In this document: positions 15,699-22,293 of the stretch, piece after piece
Layout of the letters: each line of letters begins with the position of its first letter
Numbering within the stretch: position 1 is the stretch's first letter
Assembly (NCBI GenBank): GCA_002441345.1
Contig: DJVU01000050.1
Location: 8,120 to 43,191 of the forward strand
Length of the DNA: 35,072 nucleotides
Direction: 5' to 3'
Origin: Bacteroidales bacterium UBA6248
GTDB taxonomy: Bacteria > Bacteroidota > Bacteroidia > Bacteroidales > Lentimicrobiaceae
Position numbers and translations under genes: made by a program
Notes under the pieces: model-generated
The model's database searches: none
Told to the model about the DNA's origin: nothing
Seen by the model: the letters and a program-made list of their open reading frames with translations, nothing else

Positions 15699-16478
15699 TC
15701 AGGCAAAAACCTCATAAGGAATATTAAGGGGTTTAAGCCTTTCGGCGATGGCATTAAGCTCCTGTGCACCGATTTTTTCAATGCCCTCTTCGGGGGTTGT
15801 ACGTTCAATGGGATAAATCATTACAAGCGAAGGACGGATGCTGCGGAGGTGATCCAGCCATGGAATCAGCTCGGCCTCGGTAGTGTTGTCAATAGTCTGT
15901 CCGTTAACGGTTCCCCTTAAGAAAAGTGTCTGAATGATAAGGTTGCCGTCAAAGGCTGTAAGGTTCTCAACGATGTTCTGTAATTTCACGGGAGAAGCGG
16001 GGCGGTTGATGCGGTCGAACATCTCCTGGGTTCCGGCATCAAGTTTAAGTACGTTGTTATCGATTTTTTGCAGTGCTTCGCGAATGCCCTTGACGTGAAG
16101 GCGGGTGGCATTTGAGAGAACCGTAATTTTTGCTTCCGGAAAGAGCTCATCGCGTAAAGCGATGGTGTGGTCGATAATTCCCGGAAAACCCGGATGAAGG
16201 GTGGGCTCTCCGTTCCCTGCAAAGGTAATATTATCGGGCTTTAATCCATTGCTTTTAAGTTCTCTGAACCTGCTTTCCAGTGCCTTCCTGACTTCGGCTT
16301 CCGTATGAATTTTAGCCCGTTTTTCCTGACCCGGATCGGTAAGTCCGCATTCACAGTAAATACAATTAAACGAACAAAATTTCATGGTTTCGGGCAGCAG
16401 ATTCACCCCCAGGGAAACTCCAAACCGGCGGCTTTTAACGGGACCAAATACAATCGCATCGAACAGAAAGCAGGACAT
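15699..16478 (-). CDS. Radical SAM protein, COG0731 (wyosine-synthase-like) family
   Basis: This is a 259-residue 4Fe-4S/SAM enzyme. VFGPVKSRRFGVSLGVNLLP (10-29) is typical of COG0731 proteins. The cluster motif Cys35-x3-Cys39-x2-Cys42 is in FCSFNCIYCECG, followed by AGNGEPTLHPGFP, TVLSNATRL, LKLDAGTQEMFDRINRP and IQTLFLRG. The archaeal/eukaryal wyosine synthases are distant relatives, but bacteria lack wyosine, so the substrate here is unknown. The frame opens at 16538. I use the Met at 16478 because a perfect TAnnTTTG element at 16493-16500 would fall inside a longer reading, and because the family starts with the VFGP motif. It is divergent from the polyprenyl synthase gene. Confidence 0.88.
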   Translation of the reverse strand: MSCFLFDAIVFGPVKSRRFGVSLGVNLLPETMKFCSFNCIYCECGLTDPGQEKRAKIHTEAEVRKALESRFRELKSNGLKPDNITFAGNGEPTLHPGFPGIIDHTIALRDELFPEAKITVLSNATRLHVKGIREALQKIDNNVLKLDAGTQEMFDRINRPASPVKLQNIVENLTAFDGNLIIQTLFLRGTVNGQTIDNTTEAELIPWLDHLRSIRPSLVMIYPIERTTPEEGIEKIGAQELNAIAERLKPLNIPYEVFA

Positions 16479-16492
16479 AACGGATTTTTGAG

Positions 16493-16526
16493 CAAAATTA
16501 CAAATATTCTCCGGCTTGTAATCAAT
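16493..16526 (-). promoter_or_regulatory. Radical SAM gene promoter
   Basis: TAATTTTG on the minus strand (16493-16500) is a perfect TAnnTTTG, with a TTG 22 bases further upstream as -33 element. The start codon at 16478 is 14 bases away, so the leader is very short. Confidence 0.65.
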
Positions 16527-16582
16527 GCCTGTTTCCATGCTTTACTTTCATAAATGGCCAATTTTCTTTGCCAATAAAGGTA

Positions 16583-16609
16583 TTGAGCTGCCGATTTGGA
16601 ATATCTTTG
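16583..16609 (+). promoter_or_regulatory. Polyprenyl synthase promoter
   Basis: TATCTTTG (16602-16609) is a perfect TAnnTTTG, with TTG at 16583-16585 (16-base spacer, slightly short). It lies 26 bases before the start at 16636 and excludes the longer reading from 16525. Confidence 0.68.
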
Positions 16610-16635
16610 CACCAACATACATCGATTCAATCGTT

Positions 16636-17613
16636 ATGATGCCCTCTCTCAGCGAAATACAAGCTCCGGTTAAATCACATATCGTAGAATTTGAATCGCG
16701 GTTCCGTCGATCAATGAGGAGTTCCGTGCCTCTGCTCGATCGCATAACCGGTTATCTCGTGAAGCGAAAAGGGAAGCAGCTCCGGCCTTTGTTTGTATTC
16801 CTGACGGCTGAACTCTGCGGGGGGACTACGGAACCTACCTTCAGAGCTGCATCGCTGATAGAGCTCCTGCATACCGCAACCCTGATCCACGATGACGTTG
16901 TGGATGATTCAAACGAGCGCCGCGGATTTTTTTCGCTGAATGCACTCTGGAAAAATAAGATCTCGGTACTGGTCGGCGACTTTCTTCTTTCGAAAGGACT
17001 TCTTCTGGCCATCGACAACAACGACATAGAGTTGCTGCGTATTGTTTCAAATGCCACCCGCGAGATGAGCGAAGGCGAGCTGTTGCAAATAGAGAAAGCC
17101 AGAAGACTGGATATAAGCGAAGACGTATATTTTGAGATTATCCGCAAGAAAACTGCTTCTCTCATTGCCTCCTGCTGTGCATGCGGAGCCTCTTCCGTTA
17201 ACGCCGGCGATGAAATGGTAAAAAAAATGCATCGTTTCGGTGAGCTTACCGGTATCGCATTCCAGATAAAGGACGATTTGTTTGATTACAGCAGGAGTTT
17301 TGAAACCGGGAAGCCCAGTGCCATTGATATTAAGGAGAAGAAAATGACGCTTCCGCTGATTTATCTCCTCAATAACAGCAGCTGGCTCGAGAAACAGAAG
17401 ATTATCCATACCGTAAAAAACCATAACGACAAGCCCGATAAGGTTTCTGCTCTGATTAAACAGGTTAAGGAGTCGGGTGGTATCGATTATGCCGAAAAAC
17501 GCATGCTTGAATACCGCGACAAAGCGCTGGTACTTCTACGGGAGTTTCCCGCCGGACCCGCACGCGATTCCCTTGAAAAGCTGGTGATATTTACTACCGA
17601 ACGCAGGAACTGA
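16636..17613 (+). CDS. ispB: Long-chain trans-polyprenyl diphosphate synthase (IspB-like)
   Basis: This 325-residue all-helical prenyltransferase adds isopentenyl diphosphate units to an allylic primer. It has GKQLRP (46-51) and the first Asp-rich motif DDVVD (86-90) followed by ERRG. The second Asp-rich motif DDLFD (213-217) is preceded by AFQIK. Ala81, five residues before the first motif, is small, as in octaprenyl-type enzymes, so a long product is expected, probably the menaquinone side chain. Two tandem ATG codons (16636 and 16639) can both start it. The promoter lies 26 bases upstream. It is convergent with the histidine kinase gene (97-base gap with no clear terminator). Exact chain length is not determined by sequence alone. 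Confidence 0.92.
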   Translation: MMPSLSEIQAPVKSHIVEFESRFRRSMRSSVPLLDRITGYLVKRKGKQLRPLFVFLTAELCGGTTEPTFRAASLIELLHTATLIHDDVVDDSNERRGFFSLNALWKNKISVLVGDFLLSKGLLLAIDNNDIELLRIVSNATREMSEGELLQIEKARRLDISEDVYFEIIRKKTASLIASCCACGASSVNAGDEMVKKMHRFGELTGIAFQIKDDLFDYSRSFETGKPSAIDIKEKKMTLPLIYLLNNSSWLEKQKIIHTVKNHNDKPDKVSALIKQVKESGGIDYAEKRMLEYRDKALVLLREFPAGPARDSLEKLVIFTTERRN

Positions 17614-17710
17614 CAGCAGCAGATGCAACATCGTGCCATCCCGGTAGCTGTAAACCAGAAAGATTCACCGTTAAACGACACGGACTTTTTAATTCCTAAA
17701 ACGAGCTGTT

Positions 17711-18760
17711 TTACGCTTTGCGCATGGTAAAGGCAAAGGTTGTTCCTATGCCCGGGGCGCTGCGCACGTTTATGGTTTGATCGTGTGCTTCAATGATGTG
17801 TTTTACAATTGCCAGACCCAGGCCGGTGCCCCCCTGCTCACGTGAGCGGCCTTTGTCGGTTCGGTAGAAACGCTCAAAAATCCGGTTCAGCTCCGTCGAT
17901 TCAATGCCGTTTCCGTTATCGGTTACCTCAACCAGAATGTGTTCATCCATGTCGAAAAAACTGATTTTTGTTTTTCCACTTTCCTGGTTTCCATACTTCA
18001 GCGAATTATCAACAAGATTAATAAGGACTTCGCGGAGGCGCTCCTTATCGGCAGTAACGTAAACGGGCTTTTCGTAATCATCGCCGAAAAAAATGGTATT
18101 GTTGCGTTTTTTTGCCTTTATTTCCATGAATTCCGCCACATCCCTGGCAAGGGCAAGCAAATCTGTTTTCTTCAGATTAAGCTGAAGTTCACCGGACTCG
18201 AGTTGCGATATGGTTTCCAGGTCTTCCACAATGGCAATCATACGGTTTATGCTTTTTTCGGTACGGAGCAGGTATTCCTTATTGATGCTGGGGTCGTCGA
18301 GACCGCCGTCGAGCAGGGTGAGTACATAGCCCTGTATGTTGAAAATGGGGGTTTTAAGTTCGTGTGACACATTGCCCAGAAATTCTCTTCTGTACCTGGC
18401 CATCTGTTTCAATTCTTCGATTTCCCTGCTTTTTTTCTCTCCCCATTCAAGAGCTTCCTCATACACCGATTCAATGGTATCGCCCTTAATAACGACTTTG
18501 TCGTTTTCCTTGGCGATTTTGTTGTGCCGTATCGACTTGTATATCAAACGGATTTTCTCATAAATGAATTTCTTGAGGGTATACCTGAAGATGAAAAGGG
18601 AGGCGCCGAAAACCAGAATTCCGGCGATGACAACCGTAAGCCAGGGATTAACGGTGGGCAGTAACAGCCTGAGAAGAGGCAGTATCAGCATAACAAACAG
18701 CGACAGAAGCACCGCATTGTTTAGAGCCAGTTTGTTCGGATTGGAGAAATGTTTCTTCAT
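17711..18760 (-). CDS. Membrane sensor histidine kinase, PhoR type
   Basis: This 349-residue kinase has two N-terminal membrane helices (about 13-34 and 40-60) with almost no periplasmic loop between them. A coiled linker runs to about 120. HisKA has the phosphorylated His133 in FLGNVSHELKTPIFNIQGY. The ATPase domain has LINLVDNSLKYG (N box), DNGNGIES (G1) and GGTGLGLAIVKHI (G2). With so short a loop it probably senses a signal in the membrane or through a partner rather than a ligand outside. The upstream response regulator gene ends 15 bases before its start, so the pair is one operon. No phosphate-transport genes are nearby, so the PhoR label is structural only. Confidence 0.93.
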   Translation of the reverse strand: MKKHFSNPNKLALNNAVLLSLFVMLILPLLRLLLPTVNPWLTVVIAGILVFGASLFIFRYTLKKFIYEKIRLIYKSIRHNKIAKENDKVVIKGDTIESVYEEALEWGEKKSREIEELKQMARYRREFLGNVSHELKTPIFNIQGYVLTLLDGGLDDPSINKEYLLRTEKSINRMIAIVEDLETISQLESGELQLNLKKTDLLALARDVAEFMEIKAKKRNNTIFFGDDYEKPVYVTADKERLREVLINLVDNSLKYGNQESGKTKISFFDMDEHILVEVTDNGNGIESTELNRIFERFYRTDKGRSREQGGTGLGLAIVKHIIEAHDQTINVRSAPGIGTTFAFTMRKA

Positions 18761-18775
18761 AGCCTGATTTTGTGA

Positions 18776-19471
18776 TTATTCTTCGCGGGCTTCGTATTTA
18801 TAGCCAACACCTTTGATTGTCCGAATGTTGCTGAGGCCTATTTTTTCCCGTATTTTCCTGACATGAACATCAATGGTACGGTCTCCAACAATTACATCGT
18901 TGCCCCAGACACTTGAAAAAATTTCATCTCTCGAAAATACTTTGTTTGGACGAGAGGTGAGTAATGCCAGTAATTCAAACTCTTTTTTAGGCAGTGAAAT
19001 CTCTTTTCCGCCTTTGATGATGACATACTTTTCACGGTTTATGATCAGATCGGGGAGTGTAAGTGTTTTTTCCGGTTCACGGTTATTGGCGCGGTAGCGG
19101 CGAAGCAGCGCTTTTACCCGGCTTGTAAGCACCTTTGGCTTAATGGGCTTGGCAATGTAGTCGTCGGCTCCGGCTTCAAAGCCGGCGATTTGGGAATAGT
19201 CTTCGCCCCTGGCTGTAAGAAATACCACAACAGAATCGGAGAGTCCGGGGACCTGCCTTATTTCACGGCAGGTTTCAATGCCATCCATTTCCGGCATCAT
19301 TACATCCAGGATTATAAGATGAGGTTTTTCTTCCCGGGCAGTTTTCAGGGCTTCTTTTCCGTTCTTTGCCCTGAATACCTGATAACCTTCACGCTTGAGG
19401 TTGTAACTCAGAAATTCAAGCACATCGGCTTCATCATCGGCAAGAAGGATTTTTATCTGGTCGTTTTCCAT
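18776..19471 (-). CDS. Response regulator, OmpR/PhoB family
   Basis: This 231-residue transcription factor pairs with the adjacent histidine kinase. The receiver domain (about 6-120) has the acidic pair Asp12/Asp13, phosphoacceptor Asp56 in LIILDVMMPEMDG, Thr86 and Lys108. The winged-helix DNA-binding domain (about 135-228) has LPKKEFELLALL, VFSRDEI and the recognition region VGDRTIDVHVRKIREKIG, ending IKGVGYKYE. It is first in the operon. Its promoter is the best match in the window (TTTG, 19 bases, TAACTTTG) and carries a 10-base direct repeat over the -33 region, which may be an autoregulatory site. Target genes are unknown. Confidence 0.95.
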   Translation of the reverse strand: MENDQIKILLADDEADVLEFLSYNLKREGYQVFRAKNGKEALKTAREEKPHLIILDVMMPEMDGIETCREIRQVPGLSDSVVVFLTARGEDYSQIAGFEAGADDYIAKPIKPKVLTSRVKALLRRYRANNREPEKTLTLPDLIINREKYVIIKGGKEISLPKKEFELLALLTSRPNKVFSRDEIFSSVWGNDVIVGDRTIDVHVRKIREKIGLSNIRTIKGVGYKYEAREE

Positions 19472-19499
19472 GAAACATGGTTTTGGCAGGTGGACGTTT

Positions 19500-19530
19500 C
19501 AAAGTTAAGAGAAAATGGCTGAATCTCAAA
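19500..19530 (-). promoter_or_regulatory. Two-component operon promoter, full -33/-7 match
   Basis: On the minus strand TTTG (19527-19530), 19 bases, then TAACTTTG (19500-19507): an ideal Bacteroidota housekeeping promoter. It is 28 bases before the ATG at 19471. Confidence 0.85.
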
Positions 19531-19538
19531 AATGGCTG
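19512..19538. repeat. 10-base direct repeat over the response regulator promoter
   Basis: AAAATGGCTG occurs at 19512-19521 and 19529-19538, a period of 17 bases. One copy lies in the spacer and the other overlaps the -33 TTTG. OmpR/PhoB-type regulators bind direct repeats, so this may be an autoregulatory site; a 17-base period is longer than the usual 11. Confidence 0.45.
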
Positions 19539-19633
19539 TAATTGTCCCGTACCGGCGGTTCTGGCACGGGATGTGCTGCAGCGGCATACCAAATCTGATA
19601 AAACTTCGTTAATCTGAGACGACAAAACAAACT

Positions 19634-20242
19634 ATGAAACGGTATTTCTTTCTCACAGCACTGGTTATTCTGATATGTACCCTGCATGTTACAGCCGGGG
19701 ATCCGCCTGCTGCAGGCGATAAGCGAAGCAATGCAGTTTCTTCGCTCAATGCAGAGGAGCAGGAACTTGCCGGTCTTATTAATGAATACAGAAGAAGTAA
19801 GGGATTAAAAGCGGTTCCACTTTCGGCTTCTCTGTGCAAGGTTGCCCGCCTGCACGCTACCGATCTGAGCAATAATTATATTTATGGCGGTCATTGCAAT
19901 CTGCACAGCTGGTCGGAAGATCCCCGATGGAGTTCGTGTTGTTATACACCCGATCACAAAACCGCAGAGTGCATGTGGAACAAACCGCGTGAATTGACAG
20001 GCTATCCGGCCGATGGGTATGAGATTGCCTTTTACTCGAATCACGACTATTCCTCGATCCGCGATTTGGTGGCGGATGCGCTGAACGGATGGAAGAGCAG
20101 TCCGGGCCATCACGATCTGATTATAAACAGGGGAAAATGGAAAACCGCAAAATGGCAGGCAATGGGAGTGGGCTTTGCCGGCGGCTTTACCATAGTATGG
20201 TTCGGAGAAGTTCCGGATCCCGAAGGAATGCCTTCGCTTTAG
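19634..20242 (+). CDS. Secreted CAP/SCP-domain protein
   Basis: This 202-residue exported protein has a signal peptide MKRYFFLTALVILICTLHVTAG, then a short linker. A CAP/SCP (CRISP, antigen 5, PR-1) domain spans about 40-196: LAGLINEYRRSKGLKAVPLS, LCKVARLHATDL, HSWSED, GYEIAFYS (in place of the usual GENIA) and WKSSPGHHDLIIN. The two conserved histidines and the Glu expected in the central cavity are present. It has no T9SS sorting domain or lipobox, so it is probably periplasmic or released. Bacterial CAP proteins have no established single activity; sterol/lipid binding and protease roles are known for some eukaryotic members. No perfect promoter element was found. A likely terminator follows. 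Confidence 0.88.
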   Translation: MKRYFFLTALVILICTLHVTAGDPPAAGDKRSNAVSSLNAEEQELAGLINEYRRSKGLKAVPLSASLCKVARLHATDLSNNYIYGGHCNLHSWSEDPRWSSCCYTPDHKTAECMWNKPRELTGYPADGYEIAFYSNHDYSSIRDLVADALNGWKSSPGHHDLIINRGKWKTAKWQAMGVGFAGGFTIVWFGEVPDPEGMPSL

Positions 20243-20272
20243 CACCCGGAAGTATCTTTACTTTAATGGAGG

Positions 20273-20300
20273 ACCCGGCATTGTTGCTGACCGGGTTTTG
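20273..20300 (+). terminator. Possible terminator after the CAP gene
   Basis: ACCCGG (20273-20278) pairs with CCGGGT (20291-20296) and runs into a short T tract (TTTTG). The loop is 12 bases and the T run short, so confidence is moderate. Confidence 0.55.
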
Positions 20301-20349
20301 TATTTATTTGTACCTTTAGCTCATTCATGTTCATGAGAATTGAAAAGGT

Positions 20350-20958
20350 ATGACGAATCTGCGATATCTGCTGTTTGCTTTATTGTTTTTATCATTTGGT
20401 TACCTGCCGGCTCAGCAGTTTCGGGGCGGAGTAAAACTGGGACTCGTCGGAAGTCAGGTGGCCGGTGATATGTATTCGGGTTATCACAAAGCGGGAATAA
20501 ATCCCGGAGGATGGGTAAGTCTGGATATCGGGAAAAGGTCGCAGTTTCAGATGGAACTGGGCTATATACAGAAAGGCAGCCGCGAGAACCCCGATTATGA
20601 AAAGGGCAGGTATGACGCCTATCTGATGCGTCTGGGTTATATTGAATTACCCTTTCTGTACCGGATAAATTACAATCCGTTACTATCGTTTGAAGCAGGA
20701 CTTGCATTGAATTTTCTTATTCATCAGCGCGAGACGTTCAACGGGTACGAAACGGTTGAATCACCATTCAGACGTCAGAATATCTGTTTTGCGGGCGGGC
20801 TTTCGTTCAGGATCAACGATCAGCTCCGGATAAACCTGCGTACGGATAATTCCCTGTTTTCGATTCGTCGCAACAGGGTAAGCGGTGATGTATGGAGGTT
20901 CTGGAGTTACGGGCAATACAGCGATGCCCTGGTAATTTCGGCTTACTATACATTATAA
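20350..20958 (+). CDS. PorT-family outer-membrane beta-barrel protein
   Basis: This 202-residue exported protein has a signal peptide ending YLPAQQ. FRGGVKLGLVGSQVAGD (24-40) is the typical first strand of the PorT/OMP_b-brl_2 barrel family. Strand pairs follow: GGWVSLDIGKRSQFQMELGY, YLMRLGYIELPFLYRINY and FAGGLSFRINDQLRINLRTD. The last strand is ALVISAYYTL. The relatives include PorT, a component needed for type IX secretion, but many paralogues in this family have no link to secretion and this one should not be called PorT itself. TACCTTTA at 20311-20318 is a near-match promoter. A strong convergent terminator follows. Confidence 0.82.
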   Translation: MTNLRYLLFALLFLSFGYLPAQQFRGGVKLGLVGSQVAGDMYSGYHKAGINPGGWVSLDIGKRSQFQMELGYIQKGSRENPDYEKGRYDAYLMRLGYIELPFLYRINYNPLLSFEAGLALNFLIHQRETFNGYETVESPFRRQNICFAGGLSFRINDQLRINLRTDNSLFSIRRNRVSGDVWRFWSYGQYSDALVISAYYTL

Positions 20959-21026
20959 GCAAACCGGTAACCGCACGGCATTGCGCTGTGCCTCGCCTGA
21001 ATCTGAATAATCCGGAAAGGAAAAGA

Positions 21027-21060
21027 AAGCTGTCTCACAACTATTTCTATGAGACAGCTT
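21027..21060. terminator. Bidirectional terminator between convergent genes
   Basis: A perfect 11-bp stem: AAGCTGTCTCA (21027-21037) pairs with TGAGACAGCTT (21050-21060), loop 12. It is followed by CCTTATTTTA on the plus strand and TCTTTTCC on the minus strand. It serves the PorT-like and NYN genes. Confidence 0.8.
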
Positions 21061-21067
21061 CCTTATT

Positions 21068-21976
21068 TTATTGTAATCCCGGTTCTATTTTCCTGACGTT
21101 ATAGGCTACTTCTTCGCCTCTTTCGTTTCTGCGGATTTCAAACTCTACCATGTCACCGTCCATGATGTCGCCAAAGTTTCCTTCAATTACATCTTCAAAG
21201 TGGAAGAAGAGGTTGTTGGGCGGGAATGCGATAAAGCCATAGCCGCTTTTCATATTAAGTGTGCGGCTGCGCTGTACGCCTTCGGGAACCGGTTTGTTGA
21301 TGTATTTCATCCGGTTCTCGTCCTGCTTGTCGAACAGGTTTGAAATAACTGCGTCGTTTTTGTTAAGCCGGTTGTCGATAAGCTCATGCATGGCAACCGG
21401 GTACGTAACTTCTTCGAGCAATTCCTGTGAAGTACGGGTAACGCTTTCGCGTCCGTTCATGTCCTGGTATCTGAAATCCCAGCTCAACAGCATAACCCTT
21501 GTTCCCAGAGTATTGAGTTTGCGTACCAAAGGAACATAGTCGCCATCGGAGGCGATGAGCACCAGAACGTCGAATTTTTTAAAAACGGTAAGTTCATAGG
21601 CTTCCAGTGCAAGCCATACGTCGATACCTTTTTCTTCGCGCTTGCCACCGCGCATACGCAGCGGCAGGTAGTGGGTGATAACCTTTTCGCCCATAAGGAT
21701 GTCGTCAAAAATCCTTTCGGCGTAAAGCTTGTTTTCACTGCTCTGTGCCTCATAAGCACTAAGCCTTCCCCTGAAATAATGTGAGTCAACAATGTGGCAT
21801 AATCTCTCGTCAATTCCCTCCTCCTTTGAAACACGATTGCGGATAAAATTGTGCAATCCTTCAATGCTTATGCGCGCATTGCGCTCGTGTTCGTAGTAAT
21901 AGTAATTACTTACGTGAAGAAAATAATTGCCATCATAAAAAACGCCAATCCTGATCATACTATTAGTGTTGTTCAT
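21068..21976 (-). CDS. NYN-domain (PIN-like) putative ribonuclease with cold-shock domain
   Basis: This is a 302-residue, probably cytoplasmic protein. Residues about 7-195 form a NYN/LabA (DUF88) nuclease domain. The expected acidic residues are Asp15 (GVFYDGNYF), Asp119 (KGIDVWLA), and Asp144 with Asp146 (ASDGDYVPLV). Residues about 238-298 form an OB-fold cold-shock-like domain: SGYGFIAF (RNP1-like), LFFHFEDV (RNP2-like) and GDMVEFEI. A variable linker joins them. The architecture suggests an endoribonuclease that carries its own RNA-binding module. NYN relatives act in tRNA/rRNA or mRNA turnover in other organisms, but the target here is not known. The perfect promoter element lies about 88 bases upstream; a nearer imperfect one (TAAGTTTA, 21998-22005) also exists. 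It is a single-gene unit. Confidence 0.88.
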   Translation of the reverse strand: MNNTNSMIRIGVFYDGNYFLHVSNYYYYEHERNARISIEGLHNFIRNRVSKEEGIDERLCHIVDSHYFRGRLSAYEAQSSENKLYAERIFDDILMGEKVITHYLPLRMRGGKREEKGIDVWLALEAYELTVFKKFDVLVLIASDGDYVPLVRKLNTLGTRVMLLSWDFRYQDMNGRESVTRTSQELLEEVTYPVAMHELIDNRLNKNDAVISNLFDKQDENRMKYINKPVPEGVQRSRTLNMKSGYGFIAFPPNNLFFHFEDVIEGNFGDIMDGDMVEFEIRRNERGEEVAYNVRKIEPGLQ

Positions 21977-22064
21977 ACGTATAAAAATGTAGTGGTTTAA
22001 ACTTATATTAATTACTGCTTTACTTAGGTAACTGTCGTGTAATGGTGTAGTAATCTTTCGATTG

Positions 22065-22072
22065 CAAAATTA
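22065..22072 (-). promoter_or_regulatory. NYN gene promoter, -7 element
   Basis: TAATTTTG on the minus strand is a perfect TAnnTTTG, 88 bases before the ATG at 21976. A TTTG lies upstream at a non-ideal spacing of 13. The implied leader is about 80 bases. Confidence 0.5.
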
Positions 22073-22164
22073 GTCATTTTCAAGCCAAATCCCACTCCTG
22101 TTTAATAAAAAGTGTTAATTTACGGAGGGTTACACGCTTTTCCTGCGAAAATTACACCATCAGT

Positions 22165-22237
22165 CAACCGGTGGTTGCCGGTCTTCAGAAGGCGGGCATC
22201 CGGTCTGCCCATGAAAAAGTGCTGCCGGGCCCGGCAG
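22165..22237. repeat. Cluster of three GC-rich stem-loops
   Basis: CAACC/GGTTG at 22165-22177 (loop 3), GGGCA/TGCCC at 22194-22210 (loop 7) and the 16-base perfect palindrome at 22222-22237 follow one another downstream of the peptidase operon. They may stabilise the 3' end of the long operon mRNA or form a small interspersed repeat; a single copy here cannot tell. Confidence 0.45.
22214..22237 (-). terminator. Possible terminator of the peptidase operon
   Basis: On the minus strand the palindrome CTGCCGGGCCCGGCAG is followed, after CAC, by TTTTT. The true loop would be about 4 bases. It is 57 bases after the stop of the RgpB-like gene. The 3-base offset of the T tract weakens the call. Confidence 0.5.
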
Positions 22238-22293
22238 AAGAGTCTATCTCCGGCCTTACACGGCAGCGCTTTTAAATGCCCTCAGAGGGTGTC

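Larger units (their letters stand above)
21977..22293. other. 317-base gap: NYN leader/promoter and hairpin cluster
   Basis: No gene is seen. The first 100 bases are the leader and promoter of the NYN gene. From 22165 there are three separate stem-loops, ending in the palindrome that probably terminates the peptidase operon. The open frame at 22112-22318 crosses these hairpins and overlaps the peptidase gene, and has no recognisable features. Confidence 0.65.
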
